NCBI GenBank assembly: GCA_902802815.1
Contig: CADCNQ010000008.1
Span: 55,112-119,111, forward strand
DNA: 64,000 bases
Direction: 5' to 3'
Origin: an uncultured Bacteroidales bacterium
GTDB taxonomy: Bacteria; Bacteroidota; Bacteroidia; Bacteroidales; Bacteroidaceae
The translations under genes were made by a program, and so were the position numbers. Positions within the stretch are counted from its first letter, which is position 1. Each line of letters opens with the position of its first letter. This document shows positions 8,858 to 16,256 of the stretch, one piece after another. The notes under the pieces were generated by a model. It saw only the letters and a program-made list of their open reading frames with translations. It did no database searches and was not told the origin of the DNA.

Positions 8858-9816
8858 GGATATCTGTGGTACTTTGCACCTATAACGGTGAGCGCTATCT
8901 CCGTGAGCAGCTTGACAGCGTCTTTTCCCAGACGCTGAGGGCCGACGAGGTGCTGGTGTCCGACGACGGTTCCACCGACTCCACCTGGGCTATCCTTGAG
9001 GACTATGCCGCCCGCTATCCAGAGATGCGTCTGTGCCGTCACGGGGCTCCTCACGGCGTCAATGCCAATTTCTACAGCGCTCTGCGCGAGGCTACGGGCG
9101 ACCTGCTTGTCATAGGTGATCAGGACGACATCTGGCTGCCTCGGAAAATAGAGCGTTTGTCCGATTCCATCGGCGATAATCTCCTTGTGGCCAGTATGAA
9201 CCGTCCCTTCACCAGCGGTGACGACCCCTCGGCTCTTGCCTCTCAGGACATGCGTGTACCCAACGTGTCGCTGCTGCGTATGCTGCACACCAGTTGTGTT
9301 GCCGGCCACACGATGGCGCTGCGTCCCGAACTGCTGTCGCTGGTCTCTCCCACAGCCCGCGACAGCATCATGTATGATGCCATGCTGCAGATTGCGGCCC
9401 GCGCGGCTGGCCGTATGGCCTTTGTGGAGGAGGTACTTGTCTTGCAGCGCCGCCACACCTCGTCTGCCACCTATACGGCTCCTGTAAACCGCAGCAAGAC
9501 ACCTTCCAACATCCTGCGCACCGTCTGTGCCGACTGCCGTCTCTATCGCATCACACGCCCTGCCTGGCGATGTCGCATGCTCATCATGCTCGACATTCTT
9601 TCCTTTGTTGCTTCGCGTGTGGAGACACCCTGTGACGAACTGCGCGATGCTCTCAAGTATGTGCATTTGCAGCTGAACGGCAGTTATGCGGCCCGCACTC
9701 TCTTCTGTCTGCGCCACCATCGCGAGTTGCTTCACAGTGTGGAGCGCAACACTCTCTACAGCCTCCTCCGCGCTCTTTTCTTCCCCATCTCCAGCGCCAG
9801 CTACGTCCGTCCGTGA
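8854..9816 (+). CDS. Family 2 glycosyltransferase, rhamnosyltransferase-like
   Basis: A 320-residue protein. It opens MRISVVLCTYNGERYLREQL, has VSDDGSTDSTW near residue 35 and IGDQDDIWLPRKIERL near residue 90; DQDD is the DxD metal and nucleotide-sugar site. This pattern is common in GT2 enzymes annotated as rhamnosyl- or galactosyltransferases, but the sugar cannot be fixed. The start overlaps the flippase stop by 4 nt (ATGA). It is the last gene of the plus-strand polysaccharide operon; a long non-coding region follows. Confidence 0.88.
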   Translation: MRISVVLCTYNGERYLREQLDSVFSQTLRADEVLVSDDGSTDSTWAILEDYAARYPEMRLCRHGAPHGVNANFYSALREATGDLLVIGDQDDIWLPRKIERLSDSIGDNLLVASMNRPFTSGDDPSALASQDMRVPNVSLLRMLHTSCVAGHTMALRPELLSLVSPTARDSIMYDAMLQIAARAAGRMAFVEEVLVLQRRHTSSATYTAPVNRSKTPSNILRTVCADCRLYRITRPAWRCRMLIMLDILSFVASRVETPCDELRDALKYVHLQLNGSYAARTLFCLRHHRELLHSVERNTLYSLLRALFFPISSASYVRP

Positions 9817-9897
9817 TGCTTCGCCCGCTCTTTCGCACACGCACTGCAGACCCTGCGCAGGGGAAGAATGGTCAATTGCCAATGTTCAGTGACGCTG

Positions 9898-9905
9898 CAA
9901 AGGTA
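9898..9905 (-). promoter_or_regulatory. Orphan minus-strand -7 box
   Basis: The minus strand reads TACCTTTG followed by CAGCG, the same context as the other strong promoters in this window. A weak -33 (TTTA) lies about 20 nt upstream. No minus-strand gene lies downstream; transcription would run antisense into the GT2 gene ending at 9816. It may be the relic of a lost gene or an antisense promoter. Confidence 0.4.
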
Positions 9906-9967
9906 CGACATTTACATTGCGGTCTAAAATATTTTGGCAACTTTTTTCGAAAAATTTTTAGGAGGGT

Positions 9968-10102
9968 TAGTCAATAGTCATTAGTCAATAGTCAATAACG
10001 AAAATGCAGTAAGCCAAAATGTCGCCACTATTATATAATAGTCACCCCGAAATCACCTTTCTCGATTTCTTAATGACTATTGACTATTGACTGCTAATGA
10101 CT
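9968..10102. repeat. Inverted low-complexity repeat, AGTCAATAGTCAAT type
   Basis: The left arm (9968-9997) is built of AGTCAATAGTCATT units. The right arm (10071-10102) is built of the reverse-complement AATGACTATTGACT units. The arms are separated by about 73 nt containing the 16-nt palindrome at 10027-10042. The arms could pair into a long hairpin. Confidence 0.75.
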
Positions 10103-10170
10103 GCGTACATGCTTCTCGCGTAAGGACTCAATAAGGACTCTGTGAACACTCTGAGAACAATCAGGATGCG

Positions 10171-10319
10171 GTCACGATGGTCAAGGTCAAAATGGTCAAA
10201 ATCGATTTGCAAGTGTCAAAATCCGCCACTATAATAAATATTTTATATTTATATATAGTGAGCAAAATGACATATCCGAAAATGAAAATGACCATTTTGA
10301 CCATGACCACTTTGACCAC
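10171..10319. repeat. Inverted low-complexity repeat, ATGGTCAAGGTCAAAATG type
   Basis: The left arm (10171-10202) consists of GGTCA-rich units. The right arm (10289-10319) consists of the complementary TGACC-rich units. Between them is an A/T-only tract flanked by CACTATA and TATAGTG. It has the same general design as the array just upstream but a different repeat unit. Confidence 0.7.
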
Positions 10320-10646
10320 GTTTGTTTGCATGGGAGAAAGTTACTCAAGGGAAAAGTCTTCCCAGTGAATATCTCGATGAAATCGGCTTATTTAAGGCGT
10401 TGTCAAGGTGATGAGGTGTACGAAATACGAGAACACTATTGCTAAACATGTTGATGCCGACACCAAGCAGACTGAACAATTCGTTCTGTCAGGTTAAGTC
10501 CGAGGTGTGGTTTTCATCAACGAGTTGGGACTAAACATCCTTGTCTCCTCCTCGAAAATCTAGAATATTTTGTGCCCTCAAAGAATTTTTGCGGCATTTG
10601 AAGATGAAAAAGTGGAGGAAAAGATGTGAGTTTATAGAAAAAAGTG

Positions 10647-10654
10647 TATTTTTG
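10647..10654 (+). promoter_or_regulatory. Possible -7 box for hairpin leader and beta-barrel gene
   Basis: TATTTTTG fits TAnnTTTG. A transcript from here would carry the long hairpin at 10750-10872 in a ~300-nt 5' leader before the outer-membrane protein gene at 10960. No clear TTTG -33 box is at the right distance. Confidence 0.35.
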
Positions 10655-10749
10655 TGGCGAATTGAAACGAATTGTGCAACTTTAAACCAAACCGCATATA
10701 GAAAAATAGACAGATAAAATACTTGAATAGAAGCGTCCGCTTGAATCTT

Positions 10750-10872
10750 GTTTACCGAAAATTCGCCAAAATTAAAGTAAGCAGCAAGAGTAAAAGCTCG
10801 GATGCTCACGCCGATGGCGTGGGCTTTTTACTCGGATATGCTGCATAGGTGTTTGGCGATACCTCGGTAAAC
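10750..10872 (+). other. Long multi-segment hairpin, candidate structured RNA
   Basis: Five successive helices nest around one axis: GTTTACCGA (10750-10758) with TCGGTAAAC (10864-10872); TCGCCAAA (10763-10770) with TTTGGCGA (10852-10859); GCAGCA (10781-10786) with TGCTGC (10839-10844); GAGTAAAAGC (10788-10797) with GCTTTTTACTC (10823-10833, one bulge); and CACGCC (10807-10812) with GGCGTG (10816-10821) closing a 3-nt GAT loop. A 10-by-7 nt internal bubble separates the second and third helices. The innermost stem followed by CTTTTT could also act as an intrinsic terminator or attenuator. It lies 88 nt before an outer-membrane protein gene. It could be a cis-acting leader, a free small RNA or a mobile-element end; sequence alone does not decide. 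Confidence 0.6.
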
Positions 10873-10959
10873 GTAGACGAAGTTAAAGTCCACGTTTTCT
10901 TTTTGTGTCTTTCTGAATGATATCGACAATCTATTATTAACCATTAAATAAAAATAACT

Positions 10960-11691
10960 ATGAAGAAATTTTTGATTTTGTGTTCTTTGGTGATTTGGAA
11001 TCTTGGAGCGAACGCTCAAGAAACAGATGCAGAACAGACGAATGTAACGAATGTAGTACAGAATCAATACAAGCCATATAGTCGCTTGTATGTCGGTTAT
11101 TCACCAGTATTCTTTTCGCAAAACAGCTATCATAGTGCTGGTACAGAAACCGAACATGGTGGTATTGTCGGCTGGACTTATGGCATTTCTTTAACGAAGA
11201 AATGTCCCTTGTATCTTGAATTCGGTTTTGCGATGTCATTAAATTGGGAACGCGAGAGTGATGAGTTTTGGTTTGATAATGATAAAGGTAAGAATGTAAA
11301 AGCTGCTGAAATAGGGAGTAAATATACCTTATTAAGACTTGCTATTCCATTTAATTTGACATATCGTTTTTCTGTGTCAAACAATTTCGTTATTGCTCCC
11401 TATGTGGGATTTACTTGTTGCTTTAATCCCATTAACGACTATAAATCCTTTGTTGAGTATACAGATGAATATAAGAAAACGGATGAATACAAAACGAGTC
11501 CGATTTTTGGTCCAGAATATGAAGATAAAGTATACTTTCATCATGAAATTCAAGCTTCATGTCAGGTTGGATTTAATATGACTATTGCAAAACATTTCTC
11601 GTTAGGCGCAGAATATGGTCTTGATCTTACAAATATTGCAGATGATACGAAGTCAAGTCGCGCTGCCGTAAAGTTTGGATATGAATGGTAA
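10960..11691 (+). CDS. Small outer-membrane beta-barrel protein
   Basis: A 243-residue protein. MKKFLILCSLVIWNLGANAQ is a typical signal peptide with an NAQ cleavage site. The rest alternates polar and aromatic residues in short strands and ends in FGYEW, the aromatic C-terminus of outer-membrane barrels, resembling porin-family OmpW/Omp_b-brl_2 proteins of Bacteroidota. Function unknown. Codon use is strikingly AT-rich (many AAT, ATT and TTT codons) compared with the GC-rich genes on both sides, suggesting separate ancestry. It stands alone between the hairpin leader and the trp promoter. Confidence 0.75.
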   Translation: MKKFLILCSLVIWNLGANAQETDAEQTNVTNVVQNQYKPYSRLYVGYSPVFFSQNSYHSAGTETEHGGIVGWTYGISLTKKCPLYLEFGFAMSLNWERESDEFWFDNDKGKNVKAAEIGSKYTLLRLAIPFNLTYRFSVSNNFVIAPYVGFTCCFNPINDYKSFVEYTDEYKKTDEYKTSPIFGPEYEDKVYFHHEIQASCQVGFNMTIAKHFSLGAEYGLDLTNIADDTKSSRAAVKFGYEW

Positions 11692-11802
11692 TGCTCCTAA
11701 TATATTAAGAAGGTGTAAGTATGCTCTTTGAATGATGTAAAGACGATAGTATCAAAAAAATGCATCTTTTTGCCTGATAATGTGAAAAAAGTGAGGAAAA
11801 AA

Positions 11803-11834
11803 TTTGGTGGAATGAAAAAAACAACATACTTTTG
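11803..11834 (+). promoter_or_regulatory. trp operon promoter
   Basis: TTTG (-33) at 11803-11806 and TACTTTTG (-7) at 11827-11834 are separated by exactly 20 nt, the canonical layout for the Bacteroidota primary sigma factor. Transcription should start near 11841, about 40 nt before the leader peptide. Confidence 0.8.
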
Positions 11835-11881
11835 TCCCCGAAATCGAAAAAAAAATCGAAAAAAAAGGTAAGATTCTCAGT

Positions 11882-11938
11882 ATGACAAGAATAGCAAACT
11901 ATTGGTGGTGGCGCAACTCAGGATTCAAAAAATCGTGA
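11882..11938 (+). CDS. trpL: trp leader peptide
   Basis: An 18-codon reading frame, MTRIANYWWWRNSGFKKS, with three tandem Trp codons at positions 8-10 (11903-11911). It lies between the trp promoter and an intrinsic terminator, 119 nt before trpB. By analogy with enterobacterial trpL, a ribosome stalled at the Trp codons under low charged tRNA-Trp would alter pairing of the downstream RNA and let transcription continue. Just after the codons, GGCGC (11910-11914) can pair with GCGTC (11949-11953), and CCCGT (11953-11957) can pair with ACGGG in the terminator 3' arm (12004-12008). These alternative pairings are short and are inference only. Confidence 0.85.
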   Translation: MTRIANYWWWRNSGFKKS

Positions 11939-11983
11939 GAAGATAGCCGCGTCCCGTAGTTTTTATAATAAAAGGGGAATATG

Positions 11984-12018
11984 AAAGGCCTGTCGTTCTT
12001 GCGACGGGCCTTTTTTTT
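11984..12018 (+). terminator. trp attenuator terminator
   Basis: AAAGGCCTGTCG (11984-11995) pairs with the complementary arm at 12002-12013 across a 6-nt loop, giving 12 bp with one G-T wobble. A run of eight T follows (12011-12018). It sits after the Trp-rich leader peptide and before trpB, so it would stop transcription when tryptophan is plentiful. Confidence 0.85.
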
Positions 12019-12057
12019 GATAACATATAAAACATAATAATATATATAAAAAGGAAT

Positions 12058-13263
12058 ATGGGAAAGTACCAAGTTGACAAAAACGGATTTTACGGAGAAT
12101 TCGGCGGGGCATACGTGCCGGAGATTCTCTACAAATGTGTGCACGACCTGCAGGAGGCCTATCTCCCCATCATCGAGAGCGAGGAGTTCAAGCGCGAATA
12201 CCGCGCTCTGCTGAGAGACTACGTGGGCCGTCCCTCGCCGCTCTACTACGCACGCAGGATGAGCGAGCGCTACGGTTGCCAGCTCTATCTCAAGCGCGAA
12301 GACCTCAACCACACGGGTGCGCACAAAATCAACAACACGGTGGGGCAGATACTCCTGGCCAGGAAGATGGGCAAGACGCGCATCATCGCCGAGACGGGAG
12401 CCGGACAGCACGGTGTGGCAACGGCTACGGTGTGCGCCCTGATGGGTATGCAGTGCGAGGTGTTCATGGGTGCCACCGATGTGGAGCGCCAGCACACCAA
12501 CGTGGAGCGCATGAAGATGCTGGGAGCCACGGTGCACCCCGTGCGCACAGGCAACATGACGCTGTCGGACGCATGTTCGGAGGCCATACGCGACTGGTGC
12601 TGCCATCCCGCCGACACCTTCTACATCGTGGGCAGCACAATGGGGCCGCATCCCTATCCCGACCTGGTGGCACGCATGCAGAGCGTCATCTCGGAGGAGA
12701 TAAAGGGACAGCTGGAGGAGAAAATCGGGCGCGACTATCCCGACTACCTCATCGCCTGCATCGGAGGAGGAAGCAATGCGGCCGGCACGATATACCACTA
12801 TATGGACGACGAGCGCGTGAAGATAGTGCTGGCTGAGGCAGGCGGCCAGGGATGGGAGACAGATCACACGGCAGCCACCATCCACAAGGGTACGACGGGT
12901 ATCCTGCACGGAGCCAAGATGCTGGTGATGCAGGACGGTGACGGTCAGATACAGGAGGCGTTCACCATCTCCGCCGGTCTCGACTATCCGGGCGTGGGTC
13001 CCATGCATTGCAATATGGCCAGACAGGGCCGCACCCAGGTGTTGAGCATCAACGACGACGAGGCCATCTACGGCGGTTATGAACTGACACGCATGGAGGG
13101 CATCATCCCCGCCATAGAGTCGGCACACGCCATCGCGGCGCTCTCCAAACTCACGTTCAAACCCACCGACGTGGTGGTGCTCACCGTCAGCGGAAGGGGC
13201 GACAAGGATGTGGAGACATATTTGAACAACAAGCAAATGGCAAAAGAATATGGAAACTTTTAA
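12058..13263 (+). CDS. trpB: Tryptophan synthase beta chain
   Basis: A 401-residue protein of usual length for TrpB1. It condenses indole with serine using PLP. The PLP lysine is K90 in REDLNHTGAHKINN, and GGGSN (residues 236-240) forms the phosphate-binding loop. The conserved start (GFYGEFGGAYVPE) and late HAIAAL segment are present. It is the first structural gene of the operon, after the attenuator, while its partner trpA is the last. The stop lies 14 nt inside the trpE reading frame, indicating coupled translation. Confidence 0.97.
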   Translation: MGKYQVDKNGFYGEFGGAYVPEILYKCVHDLQEAYLPIIESEEFKREYRALLRDYVGRPSPLYYARRMSERYGCQLYLKREDLNHTGAHKINNTVGQILLARKMGKTRIIAETGAGQHGVATATVCALMGMQCEVFMGATDVERQHTNVERMKMLGATVHPVRTGNMTLSDACSEAIRDWCCHPADTFYIVGSTMGPHPYPDLVARMQSVISEEIKGQLEEKIGRDYPDYLIACIGGGSNAAGTIYHYMDDERVKIVLAEAGGQGWETDHTAATIHKGTTGILHGAKMLVMQDGDGQIQEAFTISAGLDYPGVGPMHCNMARQGRTQVLSINDDEAIYGGYELTRMEGIIPAIESAHAIAALSKLTFKPTDVVVLTVSGRGDKDVETYLNNKQMAKEYGNF

Positions 13264-14674
13264 CTACTCAACCACAAGCAAGACCATACTGGCGGATCTG
13301 TACACGCCGGTGGGAGTCTATATGCGTCTGCGGGACATGTATCCGCAGAGTGCGCTGATGGAGAGTTCGGACTATCACGACAGCAACAACTCGCGCTCCT
13401 TCATCGGCATCAATCCCATTGCCGGCGTGGCTGTGGGGCACGGCATCGCCACAGTGACATTTCCCGACGGAAGCGCCGAGACGCATGCCATAGACAGGAG
13501 CTACGGAGTGGCTGAGGCCATCCACGCCCTCATCGACCGCATCCGTGTGGAGGGCGACGACGCTGCTGTGTGCGGTCTCTTCGGCTACACCTCGTTCAAT
13601 GCCGTGCGCTATTTCGAGGGTATCGCCGTGAAGGACGAGACGCAGGAAAAGAACGACGCGCCCGATGTGCTCTACACGCTGTACAGGGAGACCGTCGTCT
13701 TCGACCACCACAACAACACGCTGAAGGTGGTGACGCTCGGGAACTCTTCCGATATTGACGCAGTGCTCAAGGCAATGAACCGCGGCAACGTGAGGGAATA
13801 CGATTTCAGTCCCGTGGGCGATGTGATGAGTACGCTGACCGACGACGAGCACAGGGAGAACATACGCAGGGGCATACGCCACTGTATGAGGGGCGACGTG
13901 TTCCAGATAGTGCTGTCGCGCCGTTTCGTGCAGCGCTACGAGGGTGACGACTTCCGCCTCTACCGCGCTCTGCGCAGCATCAATCCCTCGCCGTATCTCT
14001 TCTATTTCGACTTCGGCGGTTTCCGCATCTTCGGTTCGTCGCCCGAGACGCATTGCAGGATAGATAAAGTTTCAATGGTCAATGGTCAACGGTCAATGTT
14101 CAAAGCCTACATCGACCCCATCGCCGGCACCACGAAGCGCACGGGCGACGCGGAGAGCGACCGCAGGGGTGCGGAATATCTGCGCAACGACCCCAAGGAG
14201 AATGCCGAACACGTGATGCTGGTGGACCTGGCGCGCAACGACCTGAGCCGCAACTGCCACAATGTGAAGGTGGACTTCTACAAGGACCTGCAGTACTACA
14301 GCCACGTGATTCACCTGGTGTCGCGTGTGAGCGGCGAACTGGACGAGGGTGCCGACCCCGTGAAGGCTTTCATCGACACCTTCCCCGCCGGCACACTGTC
14401 GGGCGCTCCCAAGGTGCGTGCCATGCAGCTCATCTCCGAATACGAGCCCCACAACCGCGGTGCCTACGGAGGATGCATCGGTGTGATAGGTCTGGACGGT
14501 TCGCTCAATCAGGCTATCACCATACGCACCTTCGTCTCGCGCAACGGCGAACTGTGGTTTCAGGCCGGCGGAGGCATCGTGGCCAAGAGCGATGTGGAAT
14601 ACGAACTGCAGGAAGTGAATAACAAACTGGGAGCCCTGCGCCGCGCCATCGTGGCAGCAAGCACCTCCCGCTAA
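13250..14674 (+). CDS. trpE: Anthranilate synthase component I, with in-frame repeat insertion
   Basis: A 474-residue chorismate-binding protein. DPIAGTTKRTGD (residues ~289-300), NAEHVMLVDLARNDL and FPAGTLSGAPKVRAM are the signature segments of the catalytic domain. It makes anthranilate from chorismate using ammonia from TrpG. Between CRID and KAYIDPIAGT sits an extra stretch (residues ~274-285) encoded by the low-complexity DNA at 14070-14102, a repeat type also found between genes elsewhere in the window. The start overlaps the end of trpB by 14 nt, and trpG follows after a 17-nt gap. Feedback inhibition by tryptophan is expected but not testable here. Confidence 0.95.
   Translation: METFNYSTTSKTILADLYTPVGVYMRLRDMYPQSALMESSDYHDSNNSRSFIGINPIAGVAVGHGIATVTFPDGSAETHAIDRSYGVAEAIHALIDRIRVEGDDAAVCGLFGYTSFNAVRYFEGIAVKDETQEKNDAPDVLYTLYRETVVFDHHNNTLKVVTLGNSSDIDAVLKAMNRGNVREYDFSPVGDVMSTLTDDEHRENIRRGIRHCMRGDVFQIVLSRRFVQRYEGDDFRLYRALRSINPSPYLFYFDFGGFRIFGSSPETHCRIDKVSMVNGQRSMFKAYIDPIAGTTKRTGDAESDRRGAEYLRNDPKENAEHVMLVDLARNDLSRNCHNVKVDFYKDLQYYSHVIHLVSRVSGELDEGADPVKAFIDTFPAGTLSGAPKVRAMQLISEYEPHNRGAYGGCIGVIGLDGSLNQAITIRTFVSRNGELWFQAGGGIVAKSDVEYELQEVNNKLGALRRAIVAASTSR
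14070..14102 (+). repeat. In-frame GTCAATGGTCAACGGTCAATG-type repeat inside trpE
   Basis: Three imperfect GGTCAA/TG units are read as VSMVNGQRSMF within TrpE. Related units lie outside genes at 22991-23010 and around 9872-9890. Confidence 0.8.
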
Positions 14675-14691
14675 TACCATATATGTGTCCT

Positions 14692-15255
14692 ATGAAAACA
14701 GTGATAATAGACAACTACGACTCGTTCACCTACAATCTGAGTCATCTGGTGAAGGAACTGGGTGCGGAGGTCACCGTGGTGCGCAACGACCGCTTTGAGC
14801 TCTCCGACCTGGAGGCCTTCGACAAGATAATACTGAGCCCGGGCCCCGGCATCCCTTCCGAGGCAGGCCTGCTGCTGGACGTCATCCGCACCTATGCCGG
14901 CCGGAAGCCCATGCTGGGCGTGTGTCTCGGTCATCAGGCCATCGGCGAGGCCTTCGGAGCCAAACTGGAGAATCTCTCCGACGTGTTTCACGGTGTGGCA
15001 ACGCCCTGCCATATTGTGGCCGCCGACCCCGTCTTCGAGGGTCTCGACCGCGACATCACCATCGGACGCTACCATTCGTGGGTGGTGTCGAAGGAGGCAT
15101 TACCCGAGTGTCTGGAGGTGACCGCTGTGAGCGACGAGGGTCAAATCATGGCGCTGCGCCACAGGACGATGGAGGTGCACGGCATACAGTTTCACCCGGA
15201 GTCGGTGCTCACACCTAACGGAAAAACCATAATAAAAAATTTCATAGAGCTATGA
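14692..15255 (+). CDS. trpG: Anthranilate synthase component II (glutamine amidotransferase)
   Basis: A 187-residue class I glutamine amidotransferase. The start is placed at the ATG at 14692 (MKTVIIDNYDSFTYNL); an in-frame ATG at 14683 would add three residues. The nucleophile is the Cys in GVCLGHQ (residue 78), and the His/Glu of HPESVLTP near the C-terminus complete the triad. LSPGPGIPSEAG forms the oxyanion-side loop. It supplies ammonia to TrpE and may also serve PabB, as in many bacteria with one such subunit. The stop overlaps the trpD start (ATGA). Confidence 0.95.
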   Translation: MKTVIIDNYDSFTYNLSHLVKELGAEVTVVRNDRFELSDLEAFDKIILSPGPGIPSEAGLLLDVIRTYAGRKPMLGVCLGHQAIGEAFGAKLENLSDVFHGVATPCHIVAADPVFEGLDRDITIGRYHSWVVSKEALPECLEVTAVSDEGQIMALRHRTMEVHGIQFHPESVLTPNGKTIIKNFIEL

Positions 15256-16250
15256 AAGAGATTCTTGCCAAACTGCTGAACCACGAGACGCTCTCCCGCG
15301 AGGAGATGAAGACGATTCTCATAGGAATCACCCACAGCGAATATCCCAACGAACAGATTACGGCGCTGCTCACCTGCCTGCAGATGCGCGGGGTGACTGT
15401 GGACGAACTGCTCGGCTTCCGCGACGGCGTGCTGGAGACGGGTGTGCCGGCCATACTGAAGGCTGACCGCTATATCGACGTAGTGGGTACGGGCGGAGAC
15501 AGGAAGAACACGTTCAATATATCCACCACGGCCTGCTTCGTCATTGCGGGTGCCGGCTACAAGGTGGCCAAGCACGGCAACTATGCGGCCACCTCGGTGA
15601 GCGGAGCCTCCAACGTCATACAGCACCACGGGATTAAGTTCACCGACGACATCGACCGTCTGAACCGCTCGCTGGACGAAGCCGGTATCGTGTATCTGCA
15701 CGCACAGCTCTTTGCCAGCGCGATGAAATTCGTGGGACCGATACGCAAGGCGCTGCCCTTTCCCACCATCTTCAATCTGCTCGGCCCCATCGTAAATCCC
15801 TCGCGTCCGCAGTGCCAGTTGCTGGGTGTGGCCAATCTCGACCAGATGCGCCTCTACAGCAGTGTGTACCAGCGTCTGGGTATCGACTACGGCATCGTCA
15901 ACTCCGTCGACGGCTACGACGAGATATCGCTCACGGGCAATTTCAAGGTGACCACCAACAACTACGAACGGGTCTTCCGTCCGCAGGACCTGGGTTTCGA
16001 CATCGCCAGGCCCGAGGAACTCGTAGGCGGCGCCACAGAGGAGGAGGCTGCCGCGATATTCGACTCCGTGCTGGAAAACCGCGCCCTGCCCGCCCAGAAG
16101 AATATCGTGCTGGCCAACGCCGCGTTCGGCATTCAGGTGCTGGAGAAGGGACAGAAGAGCATCGAGGAGTGCATCGACATCGCCCGCGAGAGCATCGACA
16201 GCGGCAGTGCGCTGAGGACATTCAGGAAATTTGTGGAACTCAATTCGTAA
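15252..16250 (+). CDS. trpD: Anthranilate phosphoribosyltransferase
   Basis: A 332-residue protein of normal length. VGTGGDRKNTFNIST near residue 78 is the PRPP-pyrophosphate binding signature of the family, and KHGNYAATSVSGASNV near residue 106 is the following conserved loop that binds anthranilate and PRPP. It transfers the phosphoribosyl group to anthranilate, the second step of the pathway. It is translationally coupled to trpG through an ATGA overlap, and the trpC remnant begins 6 nt after its stop. Confidence 0.96.
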   Translation: MKEILAKLLNHETLSREEMKTILIGITHSEYPNEQITALLTCLQMRGVTVDELLGFRDGVLETGVPAILKADRYIDVVGTGGDRKNTFNISTTACFVIAGAGYKVAKHGNYAATSVSGASNVIQHHGIKFTDDIDRLNRSLDEAGIVYLHAQLFASAMKFVGPIRKALPFPTIFNLLGPIVNPSRPQCQLLGVANLDQMRLYSSVYQRLGIDYGIVNSVDGYDEISLTGNFKVTTNNYERVFRPQDLGFDIARPEELVGGATEEEAAAIFDSVLENRALPAQKNIVLANAAFGIQVLEKGQKSIEECIDIARESIDSGSALRTFRKFVELNS

Positions 16251-16256
16251 TCCCCC

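Larger units (their letters stand above)
9817..10959. other. AT-rich intergenic region without a convincing gene
   Basis: About 1.1 kb. It holds an orphan minus-strand -7 box (9898-9905), two inverted arrays of short repeats (9968-10102 and 10171-10319), short palindromes such as ACTATTATATAATAGT at 10027-10042, a plus-strand -7 box (10647-10654) and a long hairpin (10750-10872). Open frames of 60-90 codons inside it are built from repeat sequence or have no recognisable protein features. The base composition is visibly more AT-rich than the operons on either side. I infer a decayed or horizontally acquired segment. Confidence 0.6.
11692..12057 (+). other. trp operon regulatory region
   Basis: These 366 nt hold, in order, a featureless AT-rich stretch, the trp promoter (11803-11834), the trpL leader peptide (11882-11938), a transcription terminator (11984-12018) and a short AT-rich spacer before trpB. 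It reads as a complete transcription-attenuation region. Confidence 0.8.

Noticed and set aside
10177..10368. Open frame of 63 codons rich in Met, Lys, Val and Thr
   Set aside because: It is made largely of the GGTCA repeat arms and an A/T-only loop, and has no domain or convincing ribosome site.
10531..10809. Minus-strand open frame of 92 codons
   Set aside because: It runs through AT-rich spacer and starts inside the long hairpin; composition looks random and no family is recognisable.
10750..10872. Assignment of the long hairpin as 6S RNA
   Set aside because: The general shape fits loosely, but it is too short and I cannot show sequence homology; kept only as an unclassified structured element.
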